Origin: Stentor roeselii
Taxonomy: Eukaryota > Ciliophora > Heterotrichea > Heterotrichida > Stentoridae
Length of the DNA: 64,000 nt
Reading direction: 5' to 3'
Assembly (NCBI GenBank): GCA_006503475.1
Contig: RSEH01000026.1
Location: 62,001 to 126,000 of the forward strand
A program made the position numbers and the translations under genes. Below, one piece after another: positions 18,614 to 30,200 of this stretch; position 1 is the stretch's first letter; every line of letters starts with the position of its first letter. The notes beneath the pieces were generated by a model. It did not search any database and was not told the DNA's origin. It worked only from the letters and a program-made list of their open reading frames with translations.

Positions 18614-18961
18614 AATATTCTTTAAGCAATTATTTCAAAATAGATAAAAAGCTCATCATTTGATAAAAGAAGATATTCTAATAAAATCTTCAAGATGATG
18701 CCTAAAGTGACTCATGATGAGTATTTAATTTAATTCATTATCAGTGATGATATTAAAGACAGAAAAGTGAATAATTTATGCAAATTAAGTGAAAATAATC
18801 AAAATTCTTTATTTCCTTGAAGAATTATAATCCTTCTTAAGCTTAGAAATTTAAAAAATCGACAAGTTTCTTACAAATTCAAAGGGATCTTAATAGGAGT
18901 TCGATAAATCATGAGAATAATGAAAAAACACAATCTTTCCAATATTATCAATAAAATTATT
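18614..18961. other. Intergenic region
   Basis: About 350 AT-rich bp between two minus-strand genes. No open frame, RNA gene or repeat recognised. Confidence 0.5.
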
Positions 18962-19660
18962 CTATTCCCTCATTTCATTACTTGTCATCAGTTCAAAATA
19001 CTCTTTCAAAGCCTTCCCGTGTTGTTTAGTGAAAACCATTCTTTGAAATGCTAAAATATGTTTACACCTCTCAGAACAAACAAAACCTTTATGCTTTATC
19101 ATCCCGTTTCCTGATAGAGCGGCGTGAAGATTAGGAAACATGTCTTCTATTTCAACGAAGTCCTTGATCATTCCACTCTTTCTGCAATATTGGAGATTTT
19201 CACACACCACTTCTTTGAAGGGACACTTGATTTCATGCTTAGCCAATGAGTCCAGATCAACAACTTCAAGGCACCCTTTATTAGTAAACAAGCAGAAGAT
19301 TTTGGACTCTCCAATCATCTTTTTCAAAATTAAGCTCGGAGTCCTCGGTTCTTTTGGGCAGGTACAAACCAGGCACTCGAACCTTCTTTTTTCAGTTTTG
19401 TGTTTGAGTTCGTTAATACAAACTTCGCAATAAAGTTGCCCACATTTCGAGCATTCTGTCGGTTTCTTAACAAAATTTGTACAAAGTCCACACAAAAACT
19501 CCTTTGGAGGTTCTTCAAGGAAACGAGATCTGGAAAATCCACCGTTGTTCTTTTGTGACTTAAACTTTGAGTTCTTGAATAAGAGGCTACTTGGAGGAAG
19601 TTCACTGTTCAAGAGATCTATTTGGATAATTTGGCTCTGGAAAACATAATCGCGTTCCAT
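18962..19660 (-). CDS. RING / TRAF-type zinc-finger protein
   Basis: 232 residues. Residues about 53-100 form a RING-like finger: FLCGLC, then ECSKCGQLYCEVC and FECLVC. The position normally held by histidine carries another residue (CGQLYC), a variant seen in protist TRAF-like RINGs. Residues about 120-155 hold a TRAF-type zinc-finger-like segment (CLFTNKGC, HEIKCPFKEVVC). The remainder is helical. Such proteins are usually E3 ubiquitin ligases or signalling adaptors; the substrate is unknown. Start ATG at 19658-19660 after AATAAAA; stop TAG. Confidence 0.75.
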   Translation of the reverse strand: MERDYVFQSQIIQIDLLNSELPPSSLLFKNSKFKSQKNNGGFSRSRFLEEPPKEFLCGLCTNFVKKPTECSKCGQLYCEVCINELKHKTEKRRFECLVCTCPKEPRTPSLILKKMIGESKIFCLFTNKGCLEVVDLDSLAKHEIKCPFKEVVCENLQYCRKSGMIKDFVEIEDMFPNLHAALSGNGMIKHKGFVCSERCKHILAFQRMVFTKQHGKALKEYFELMTSNEMRE

Positions 19661-20424
19661 TTTTATTTGGTTAGATTAGGATTGTTTATTTTGATAAGAA
19701 TTTGAATAGCTTTTATTAAAATTGCAAGGCTTTATCTAAACCTAATTGATTAGAAGGTTGAAAATATTATTTACTATTAATAAAATTTTAATTATATCCT
19801 TGATCTTAATAAATATTTGATGAATCATTCAGAAATTAATGATCAAACATGACATATTTCTTTACAAATATAATTCCCAGGTTCTGTTATTCAACAAGGC
19901 CTGCGAATTTTTTAAACCAGTAAAAAACTCAAAAATTATTAAACGAAACTATAAAGAATCCTAATCTTACCAAAGCAATCAAAAATAATTTCTGCCAGTT
20001 CAAATTACGAGCCAAACAATATATAAAATCTTCTAAAACCTCCATCTAAACCCACTTAAATACCAAACTAATCATCCCAACCCCTTCAAAACCCCAAAAT
20101 CAACCAAAACTCCAATATCCCCTAAAAATCCCCAAAAACCTCAAAGCCGAAGCATTATCTCTTAAAAAGAAAAATCAAATTCTAAAAATTAACAACTTCA
20201 AAAAACCTTCATAAAATCCCTTATAACAACCTTCTTCAAAATAATCAAAACTAAATAAAAACCCCAAACAATACCATTCCAAAAAACTTAAACTTGTAAA
20301 AATATTCACTTGATAAAAAAAAATGACTAAAAAGTAAAAATCCTTCCTCTCTTCACTTATTCACTCGATTCATTATTAATCATTAGTTTTCAACAAATCC
20401 ACTTCAAGCTCATGGTGAATATAA
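19661..20424. other. Intergenic region between divergent genes
   Basis: 764 bp. The 350 bp just before the zinc-finger gene are strikingly A/C-rich on the plus strand, with few G (runs such as CCCCTTCAAAACCCC). No open frame or RNA gene is recognised. Confidence 0.55.
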
Positions 20425-20427
20425 ATG
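20420..20427 (+). promoter_or_regulatory. TATAAATG start context, zinc-finger gene 1
   Basis: The exact string TATAAATG holds the ATG (20425-20427). An out-of-frame ATG at 20412 opens an 84-codon wrong frame, so the leader would have to start downstream of it or be scanned leakily. Confidence 0.4.
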
Positions 20428-20868
20428 AAAACTCGATTATTCCCTTGCACCCACCCGGGTTGCCATCGTTCATTCCGAGACGAGGAGAGCCAGAAGAAGC
20501 ACAGCGAAACTCACACGCAAGACGCTTTATTCTCGAAAAAAAGGTTCTGGTGTGGGAAATGTCTTCGAGAATTCTCTACCAAGCAAAGCTTAAGAGAACA
20601 CATTTACACTCATTCAGGCAAAAAGACCTTCAAGTGCCAATTTCCAGGATGTGGGAAAGCTTTTAGACAGAGCAGTCAGTTGTGCAACCATAGAAAGACT
20701 CATAAAGTTAATCGACATTTCTTGGTGAAAAAGAATGCGCATGCACCTCGCACCTGTGAAATGACGGAAGAGGTTGTCGATGAACGAATTGTTGAAACTA
20801 GTCTTTTGTTGCCTTTGATTCGAGAACCTCAGATTGGAGTCAAGTTGCCAAACTTTGATTTTTTTTAA
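20425..20868 (+). CDS. Three-finger C2H2 zinc-finger protein, copy 1
   Basis: 147 residues. Three C2H2 fingers: CTHPGCHRSFRDEESQKKH...H (C-x4-C), CGKCLREFSTKQSLREHIYTH (C-x2-C) and CQFPGCGKAFRQSSQLCNHRKTH (C-x4-C). The TFIIIA-like spacing suggests DNA binding, so a transcription factor is likely but unproven. The C-terminus ends with LPLIREPQIGVKLPNFDFF, a motif shared with the neighbouring paralogue at 21767 and likely functional. An overlapping 84-codon frame from 20412 is a shadow. Confidence 0.85.
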   Translation: MKTRLFPCTHPGCHRSFRDEESQKKHSETHTQDALFSKKRFWCGKCLREFSTKQSLREHIYTHSGKKTFKCQFPGCGKAFRQSSQLCNHRKTHKVNRHFLVKKNAHAPRTCEMTEEVVDERIVETSLLLPLIREPQIGVKLPNFDFF

Positions 20869-21766
20869 GTTAATCAGGATTCTTAGAGAGTGATTTTTTT
20901 AAAATTTTTCTGAGGATTGGGAATTTTAATTGCTTTGCATCAAATCGGGTGAATGTAAAGGAATCCAACTGGGTTCAACTTTTTTGAAAGGTTTTAATTT
21001 TAGGTTAAGGAAAATGATTTAATTTCAAGTTTGGTAAAGTCTATTTTTTTGATTTATAGAGTTTTTTAGGAGGATGGAGGTTTTGAGGGATTTGGGAGTT
21101 TTTGGGAGTTTTTTTTGGGGTAGATCTGATTGAGGGTGTTTAAAATATAGGAAAAATGTATAAGGGTTAATTTTGAAGGTAGTTTTTAGTTAAGTTTCAT
21201 TTTTCGAACTCTTGGAACTGTTAAATTATTTTTAAAAATCTTCAATTTTTGTGAAGATCTTCAATTATTTTGATGATTTCGCTTTTTGGGTTAGTCTTTT
21301 GAATAGGTTTAAAAAATTCAATCAAATTTACACTTTATTCTACCATGATTGACTTTTAATAAATCATTTGATTAGATCTAGAAAGTTCTTAAAATTTTTG
21401 TTTGAGAAATTTGTCGTATTAGAGTATCAAATTAAAGGAAAAAATTTTAGAACCCCTAAAAACGACGTAAAAAACTTCACAAATTCGAAATGCAAGTTTT
21501 ATAACAAAAATCCTTTCATCTTCAATTCTATTCATAAAGCCCCGAAATTTCAATTAAAACTTCACCAATCCTATCTATCTCTATTATTTAAAAAAACAAT
21601 CAACCCTTAATAACATTTTAATCATCCAATAAAAATCCTAAAATTCCTTCCAATTCTCATCTTCAATCCCAAATTCTATTCAAAAATCAACCCTTTCCAA
21701 AAATTCCCAATCTTTGATCCCCTGATCCAAATCCAATCCAACCCCTTCTGAACCTATTCCAACTCC
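20869..21766. other. Intergenic region between zinc-finger paralogues
   Basis: 898 bp. The first half, after the stop, is G/T-rich (many TTTTGGG, GGAGTTTT runs); the second half, before the next start, is A/C-rich. An 80-codon frame at 21368-21610 starts at TTG, has low complexity and is not called a gene. Confidence 0.55.
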
Positions 21767-22231
21767 ATGAATAAAATGAAAACCAGACATTTCTGCTGCA
21801 CCTTCAAAGGTTGTCACCGTTCATTCCGTAGCGAAGACTCTCTATCAGCCCACCTATTACATCACAGTGGTTACTTGAATGAGGGTCAGTCCTTAAAATG
21901 CCAAAAATGCGAGAGAGAATTCTCAACAAAGCAGAGTCTTAAAGAACATTCTTACACCCACCTTGAAAAAAAGCTTTTCCGTTGTCCAGAGCCCGGCTGT
22001 GGAAAGACTTTCAGTCAAAGTACTCAGTTATGCAATCATCGAAAGGTCCACAAAGGCATTCGAGCCATGGTCGCCAAGCAGTCAGTCGACACTGACCAGA
22101 CAAAAGAGTATCTTCAGAGTCTCAGTAATAAAATACTGGAAACTCGATTTCCTGAAGGCACTGGGAATAATTTGCCTTTGATTAAAGGTCCTGAAACTGG
22201 AGTTACACTTCCTAGACTAGATTTTTTCTGA
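21767..22231 (+). CDS. Three-finger C2H2 zinc-finger protein, copy 2
   Basis: 154 residues, a tandem paralogue of the gene at 20425. The fingers are CCTFKGCHRSFRSEDSLSAH...H, CQKCEREFSTKQSLKEHSYTH and CPEPGCGKTFSQSTQLCNHRKVH. The two proteins share almost the same second and third fingers and a common end (LPLIKGPETGVTLPRLDFF here). The first finger differs most, so the two may bind different sites. The start may be the ATG at 21767 or the in-frame ATG at 21776, which matches the start of copy 1 (MKTR). The stop is TGA. Confidence 0.85.
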   Translation: MNKMKTRHFCCTFKGCHRSFRSEDSLSAHLLHHSGYLNEGQSLKCQKCEREFSTKQSLKEHSYTHLEKKLFRCPEPGCGKTFSQSTQLCNHRKVHKGIRAMVAKQSVDTDQTKEYLQSLSNKILETRFPEGTGNNLPLIKGPETGVTLPRLDFF

Positions 22232-22443
22232 CAATAGGTTATGTTAAGTAGGTAGTTTTAATGAAAGAGTTTGGGACAGGTTTAGGTTCAAGAGATTTTT
22301 TTTTAGGTAAGGAAAAAATAAGGGAAGGTTTGGAGAAGATTGAAAAAACTGCGAAATGATGGAATTTGATTGAATCGTGTTGAAAGGAATGAAATTCTTC
22401 AAAGTTTCAAGTGAAAAATTTGATAGTTGAAAATCACTATAAA

Positions 22444-23154
22444 ATGATTAATAAATCACTTGAACTTCCTAGTCTCTACCTGATGCCAGAGTCGAAAAAG
22501 TCACTAGGCCAGTCTCCGAAGGTTTCAAAGGCCTGTGAAAAATGTTTGAAACATTCTTGTGTTTGTGGAGAGATGCACAGGTCACCGAAATTAAAGCTAA
22601 GGTCTCGATTAAGTCCAAATAACTTCAAACGTCATCTTCCAGACATTGAAAAATACAGAAATCCAGGAATGGGTTGCGTGATAACTCCAAGCATTTCAAG
22701 TACAAGCAAGTCTTATGTTTCTTATTCCAAGAAAAAAATACTTCATGATTCAAGCCAAGTGTCTTTGACGAGCAGTTCTTTTTCATTAGCCAGACTTAAA
22801 CAACAGTCGCCGAAGGTCTTGTTTAACTCAACGCTTATTAAAAAGTTTCAAAAGGAAGGGATGATGAAAGAAAAAATTGTTAGAATTGGTATCAGGTACT
22901 TAAGTGACCCGGAAACAAGGTATCAAAGGAAGAAACTTATTGAATTACTTTATAATTTAATACAAAAAGGAGAAAAAGGAGACTATGCTTGCTCGGTTAA
23001 AAGAAAAATTGAAGAAATTGCTGGGTTTTTGGTTAAACATAATAATGACTTGGACTTTGAGAATTTTTTGATTCGGGACTGTGAGAAAGAAGAAAAGTTT
23101 GAAAGGAGGTTTGATGAATTTTTAAAGGCTTTTAGCAGTGGGATTATTAGGTGA
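22444..23154 (+). CDS. Unknown protein with CxxC cluster
   Basis: 236 residues from the ATG at 22444 (MINKSLELPS), preceded by TATAAA; a GTG further upstream is rejected. No known domain is recognised. The N-terminal part has a cysteine/histidine cluster, CEKCLKHSCVCGEMH, that could bind one zinc. The middle is Ser/Lys-rich and probably disordered (PSISSTSKSYVSYSKKK). The C-terminal 90 residues are helical and charged (MMKEKIVRIGIRYL... FERRFDEFLKAFSSGI). It lies in the same direction as the two zinc-finger genes, about 210 bp after the second. The stop is TGA. Confidence 0.6.
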   Translation: MINKSLELPSLYLMPESKKSLGQSPKVSKACEKCLKHSCVCGEMHRSPKLKLRSRLSPNNFKRHLPDIEKYRNPGMGCVITPSISSTSKSYVSYSKKKILHDSSQVSLTSSSFSLARLKQQSPKVLFNSTLIKKFQKEGMMKEKIVRIGIRYLSDPETRYQRKKLIELLYNLIQKGEKGDYACSVKRKIEEIAGFLVKHNNDLDFENFLIRDCEKEEKFERRFDEFLKAFSSGIIR

Positions 23155-24291
23155 TTAGATTTTTTTTCTTTTTTTCTTGGAGTTGAGGGGTTTTTAGGGG
23201 GATTTAGTTAAAGGGGATTTTTTACAGGTATCAGGGGGAATATTTAGTTATTTCATGTACAGTTTAGGGAATTTTTTTTAATTTTAACTTTAGGATTCAG
23301 GAAAATATTTAATTGATGAAAATTTGTTTTTCTTTTAAGATTATTATGTCATGATTTATCATTTCTTGATTATTCAATCATGAAGATCAGAAAATTACCT
23401 TAAATAATATTCTAAATAAATTTAAAAAATTTCTGCTTATGGCTGGCTATCCCATTAATTTCCATTCATAGATTTACTATTTAAATAGCATTTCCAATAT
23501 AAATATTCGAAAAATATTTCAACAGTATAAAAGATTTATAAAACTAAAACATATATAAAATTCTTTGAAATGATTATTATGGCCTGTAAGATATTTAAAA
23601 GATAGTAAAGCTGAAAAAGATAGGAAATTATCAAGATTATGAAAATTAGCCTAAATATTACTATCAGGATGTTATTTTAACTTAGCTAAGTTTATTTTTT
23701 TTAATATTTTTGCTTTTCTTGATTTTTAAATTCAATGTTTTATGATTTATTTTTGTTCAGGCAGATCACTTGTTTTTAATTAATTTTGATACATCCCAAG
23801 CATTTAATAAATTTCATGGAAATGAATATAAATTATTGAAGGATAAGATTGATTCATTTGAGTTTTCTTTAATAGTTAATAGATGAATTAGTTTGAAACT
23901 TTAAACTAATCTTTCACCAATCTACAGTTTTTGAGATGGTTTTTAATAATATACTTGATACACCTAAGTGATAAATTTAAAGGTATTTGGTTTTGATTAT
24001 CTTGGTTTAGTGATTAATTTAAGTATTTATTATTTTTCTGACCAACTCAAGGTTATTCCTGCTGAAATATCTAATAAAAGAATGAACATTAATAAAAGGT
24101 TTTAATTTAGTAACGGAGTATAAATCAATAAAATATAAGCAGAGTATTAATCAACTTAGATTAATAGAAATACGAAGTATCAATAATTTGTATATTAATT
24201 CTTGAGTATCTATGATTTACATGTAATACTAAGACTCATATTGATATCTCAGATTTTTATCATAATATTTTTAATCTAATTCTATAAACTA
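23155..24291. other. Intergenic region, convergent gene ends
   Basis: About 1.1 kb between two converging genes. The first 150 bp are G/T-rich, as after other plus-strand genes. The rest is AT-rich without open frame, RNA gene or clear repeat. Confidence 0.5.
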
Positions 24292-27200
24292 TTATTCTGG
24301 TTGAATTTTATTCACCCAAGCAAGCTTTAAATGCTTCTTTCTTGGATTATTTACTTTGGCATTGTCTAAGCTTGTGATTTGATTATTAGAACTCGGGCTG
24401 GAGCATTCTATTGTATCTGCATCTATTTTTTGGTTATTTTTTTTAGGATTAGACTCTGAATTCTCCTCTTCAGTATTCGATTTTCCTGAAGCTATCATTT
24501 TATTGACCCAATGGGGATGTTTTCTATGAACATAGGATTTAAAGGCATTAATCTTAAGTAAACACATTGTAATATAGTATCCAAACGTATAGTAAATCCA
24601 GTAAGATATAAATAAAGCATTGATTAATACCATAAGTAAGAATAAGAAGAACTTCGCCAATGAATCCATTACATTAGTCATGAAATAAAGTCCGCAATAG
24701 ATGGTTACTCCACATACAAGAATTGACCTCGTTTCCATAGAATTCAACTGCTCAGCATTATAAGGTTTCGCTTTTAAATGAAGAGTAAAAGCAACAAGTA
24801 TCACCATAAAAGTAGTAAGAGCTTGTACATGAATAGAAATACTTCTCATAAACACAGAACAAGAAATAATCCCAATTTTTCTGAATAAAATCACGAATTC
24901 CCAATAAAAGTACTCCATATGAAACCCTTTATGCAAGAACCCAAACTTAAGTAACTCTTTAGTTGTCTTTAATTGTGTCCTTTTCTTATACAAAAGAATG
25001 ATAATAAGAATAGGAACAAAAAAACACCAGAAAACAATGCAAGGAACTGTAACACTTACAACATAAAAATAATGTTCTTTGTCCCAGCACTTAATCGTCA
25101 TATCATCCACCAAGAAAGACCCGTGATTTCCAATTTCCATGCAGTTGAACATTGAAAAGTTAACCTTTGTGATAGATGCTAGGAAAAAAAAGACTTGCAC
25201 TGTGATTGAACCGATTATCTTTGATTTTAAGTCTGGAGTTTTGAAAAGTAATGATTTTGTCAGCCAGTATAAGGTAGAGAGGATTGAAAATCCGATTGGC
25301 ATGAAGTTTATTAGCATTAGTTTTGCGAAATATGGCTCTGTGTGGGATTTTAATAGACAGTCTATTGAAAATAATCGGTCTGAGGCTCCTACTGCTTGTT
25401 TTTGAACCTCGAACATTTTTTTTACTAGAGTTGGCCACTCAAGATTAAACGAAATCGTTAGAGCAACAATTTGTGTATAATTAGTAAGTATCTTAAAATA
25501 AACAGAGGTGATTGACTGTTCCTTATACGCAGAATTAATCGTAGAAGCAGTCAATACAAAGATAGCCAAACCTCCAGTGATCATAATAAAACTGATAACA
25601 ACAATATTCGTAGTCTGATCACCGCACTGAGCGCAATGGTCTTGCCCGTCCCTTGAATATCCTTGTTCACATCCCTGACAAAGCCTTCCAGTATATCCTT
25701 TCTCACATTTCTTCTCTAATTGCACATCATTCAGCTGTTCTTCAAGACAAGCTGCTGCGAGAGGACATTCATAAAAGATTTCACTTCTGTTGTCAGTCCT
25801 CCAGTACCCCAGGGCTGAAACCATGTCTGAGCCTCCATAACATTTAGCTCCAGTCGGACACTTTTTACATTCAGTTCCTGCAATATAGTTATAAGTGCCT
25901 GCGGCACAACGAACACATGAATCATCACCTTTCAAAGCTTCTCCAATAATGCATTCCCTTAAATGAAACTCAACGATTTCGAAACTCTCTGACTTTGAAT
26001 TGCTAAATTCGAATATCGTTGAAAATGAAACGTTTAAGTCTGACCCTGGGATTCCTCGAATGACTATTTGCGAAATGTTAAATTTTCCGTTTAAAGCTTT
26101 GAATTTTAATGATCCTGCTAAGGTGAATTTTTCAGTATCAACAGAAGCAGCAGCTAAAACACTACTACTCTCAGTAGTAACCAAATTATCATAATGATCA
26201 ATAGCATCTAAAAAGAAAAACCGAGTTAAATTCGCTCCAGGTGCAGTTTCAATAGGCAAGCTTTCCCCATCAGCAATTTTCACTTTACACGCATAAGACG
26301 CCAAATCTTTTCCATAAAACGCGAAATTTTCCTGAAAATCAACATCAACAAGTAAAGGTGGAAAATCATACCATTGAATGGCTCCTCCACTGACATCAGC
26401 TTGATTTTCCCAGAACTGACTTTGATTGACAATTAAATAAGCGCCTTCAAGATTCGAAACAAGGAAAATCGCTCCTCCTTGTCCTGAAAATCTAGAAAAA
26501 TTCGACATAAAAGCGTAATTTTGACTAAAAGAAGAATTTTTTATGTTCACTTTTGAGTTTGAAAGGTATAAAGCACCTCCTGTCGATGATGCACTTGAAT
26601 TGAATGAAGAAGAATTTATTGAAATTTGAATGAGACTTTTGTCGTTGTGAGCGAAAATCGCTCCACCTTTGGAAGAACTTTCGAGATTGGAAAAAGTTGA
26701 TGAAGAGATTGAAAGGACTTTACAGTCTGTGCAGAAAATGCCTGGACTTTGACTCGCGTTTCCGTCTGTTTAGGGATTACTTTGGATCGAGGAGTTGAGG
26801 AGGCTCAGGTTTGAATTGATTCCGATGTGAAGAGCTGTTCCTTCGAAGTTTGAGATATTTACTGATGTTAGATTTAAAAAAGTGTTTGACTCTACCATAA
26901 TCAAAGCTCCTTCTAAATTTTCAGTAAATCCCTCAAATCCACTTCTCAAAAAGTTGCATTTTCTACTTAAACCTTACGAGTTTTCACAATACGCCAAACA
27001 CTCAGCAGACCCAGTCCTAAAAAAAGACCCTTCAACATTCAACCTGGAATTAAAAATCATAAGAGCCTCACAAGTCCCTCTATAAAAGTTATTTAAAAAC
27101 TTGCATCCTTTGACAGAAACTTCCGAATTCGAATCAACAAACAAACTAGTTCCTTTTCCATTCAAATTATCAAAAACAGTAGATTGAATAGAAATAAGCG

Positions 27201-30200
27201 ACTGAGAAGTAACAAACAAATCAGAAGCACTTTTTCCAGTATTCGACTTAAACATCGAATTTTTGATTATTAACAAAGACTCAACAATATTAATACATCC
27301 TGATTTTTTCGCATCATTAGAAATAAACTTAGTGTTAATGATTTGGTTTTCATTGTAAGAATAATGAGAATAAATGCAAGATCCTTGAGACCCTGAAGAC
27401 TTTTCTATTATTGAGTCAGAGATGATGAATGTCGAGTTCTCATCAGTAAACAAAAACCCTCCTTTTCCAACAGCTCTGTTATTCGAAGCAGTGATATTCT
27501 GCATGTTTACTTCAGACCGAAGCGACAAAACAATATTCCCAAACAAACTTGCAGAATTATTAACAAAAGCAGAATTCTCAAAAATAGCAGAAGCTTTATC
27601 ACAAGCTTTTAAAACTGATGCAAAAGAATTTACATTATGTCTGAAAATTGACCCGTTATCATTTAAAATCATTTTACTTAAAGTGATGCTGGTTCCTGTT
27701 GTGTACTCGAAGATGTTATTTGATAAGACCAGTTGAGAAGAGTCGTATTTTCCAACAGCTAAAATCAGTTGTTGCCCTGCATTTAGTGAAAATTTGTTAG
27801 AGTCAATCAACAGGGCCAAGTTGATGTCAGGGGACAAAACAACTGTCTCTTCATCAGAATTTCCGATAAATGAATTGTTGAATAACGTCAAGGTCCCTGT
27901 GCACTTCATGTAAAAAATCATTCTTTTGTTGTTTTTAAACTCGCTACTTTTTATTGAACTTCCAGGTGCTAAACTGATGGAGTTACTTAAAATCACTAAA
28001 ATACTGTCAAAGTTATTTACAAATTCACTTCTTGTCAATGTGAGGAAAAGAGTCATACTCGGCCCTGGAGTGACATACAAGAAATTTCCAGAGTCTTCTA
28101 GATATGCTTTGTCCACTGTTAAAAAAGCTTCAGAGTACTTTTTAGAAATGTCGAAAAAAGGAGAAAATTCTATTCCTGAAGCGATTTCTGAAGCACTGTT
28201 GATTACTCGAACACCTGTCAATTCCAAGTTCCTAACACCTGCAGTGCGAATTCCATTCGAACACCTTAAAAACTCGATATTTTCAAAAGAAACCTTTTCA
28301 AAGACCAAGGCTTGAATGATGAAAACTGAGTTGATTTTATTTTGATAGTTATTATCAGCTGCTGTTATATTAAAGAACTTGTAAACTGCAGGGACTGTTG
28401 GATCATTTGAAGTTTTCCCGTTGTCTGAAAAGGCGAAGGTGAATAAAGAGTCGTAGTAAGTAAGTGAAGAGTTCGAGATGTGACTGTTGTTGAATTCGAA
28501 GTACTTGCTGACGCTTAATGAACCAAGTCTGCAGAAGTTGCCTTCGAAATTTAAATTTGTGAAGTTGACGTATTCAGATAAAGAAATTTGGATCAGGTTC
28601 TGGTTTTCAGCCTCGAAGTAAAAAGGGTTGGTTATTGCGTATCCTTGATTTTCCCTTATTTTCGTTAAAATCGAGTTGAAGACTTGCACTGGGTAATAAG
28701 GATTGTTTAAAAAATCAACACTATCTAACAGTATATGTTTCAAGTTATAAAAAACAAGAAGGTTCTCATATGCGAAGTTTGATTCAAAAATCGTGTTTTT
28801 TAGTTTAAAGTTCTTTGGAAGGAACGGGTAAGGGATCACTGAACATTTTTCACAGTATTCTTGAAGGTCATAAATGGAAATAACTTGAGAAATCGCTTCG
28901 ATATTACTGAAGGTGTTGTTTTCCATCACGATATTCGAGTAGTCCTTTCTTGAGTAGATGTTGAAAATTCTCGTTCCGACCAGATATGAAAATTCTGAGT
29001 TCGCTATCAACAAGTTGTTGAAGTTAAAGTCAACGAACTCCAAATCTAAAAGTTCTGACTCGTGTCTTAATTCTATTTCAATCAACTCCATGTTGGAAGC
29101 TGTATGTTCCACAAGGATCTCGTTTAACTCAAGTCGAAAGAAACCGGAAAAGTAAAAAAGTCGTGAATAGGAAAACAGGTTCATGGTGAAGTTCACGTTT
29201 TGAATTATAGCTTCTTTGAAACAGCTGATGGAGAGAAAGCCTGCCAAGCCGTTCCAGTAATTCAGTTCATACCCGTTATTAATAAACTTCACAACCCCTC
29301 CTTTATATACAAACCGTGTCAGGCGATTTGTGTCTTCACAATAAGAAGTCGACGTTTTAATCACAGCTGATCCAGGAGCAACAACAATATTAATAAAATT
29401 CACATTTTCCATCAAAAGTTCTCCTTTTATCACATAAATCAAAGAGTTATACTTAAGTCTCATGTTTTTAAACTCAACATTTTTGAAACTAAGTCTTTCT
29501 CCAAATAATGTGAAAAAACTGGATTGAGAGTTAAAGTCGCAAACTTTAGAATTCAGGTATTTTTCCGTCACCTCTGAGCCTTGGTCATTGTTGATTATCC
29601 AGCCGTAGTCTATTATTGCTCTGCAGTAGTCAACTTCTTGATATGATGGGTTTCCGTGGTACGAAGTGAAAACTTGGCTTTTGAATGTGACAGATGTGTA
29701 GATGGTGAACGACATTCTCATGAAAAAACCGTAGACTGGGACTTCGTTATCTAGGAAACAACCTTCGATTAGGGATTCAGAGCAATAAAGAGGCTCGATT
29801 ATTAGGTCATCGTATATGTAGACTAGCATCTCCATCATTGTTGTGTTTAAAAAATCGTAGTTGCCTCCCAGCATATAAACTTTTAATTTTCCGTAGTTAT
29901 TGATGAATTGGAAATAAGCTTCTGGGTCTGTTGAGGACCAATCTATAGATGAACTATGTCGGTACCGGTTCTCACTAGGAAAGTAGTAAAATACCTCAGA
30001 GCAATCTCCAAAATCATATTCGCAGCTAAAAGTATTGCAAGCATTATCACAAAATTTATCACCTAGCATTGAATTAAAGCACCCAGAGTTGCATTCTCCG
30101 CATTTAAAGTAATCATAATTGCAATTCTGGTTGTCACAAGCAGGTGTACAAACATTATCAATTAGTTCTAACTCAGAGCAACCATCAGAGCAAGAACAGT

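Noticed and set aside
20412-20666. An 84-codon frame starting 13 bp before the zinc-finger gene
   Set aside because: It overlaps the zinc-finger gene in another frame and shows no domain; the other frame has three intact fingers.
21368-21610. An 80-codon frame between the zinc-finger genes
   Set aside because: It begins at TTG, is low in complexity, and follows the A/C-rich spacer composition.
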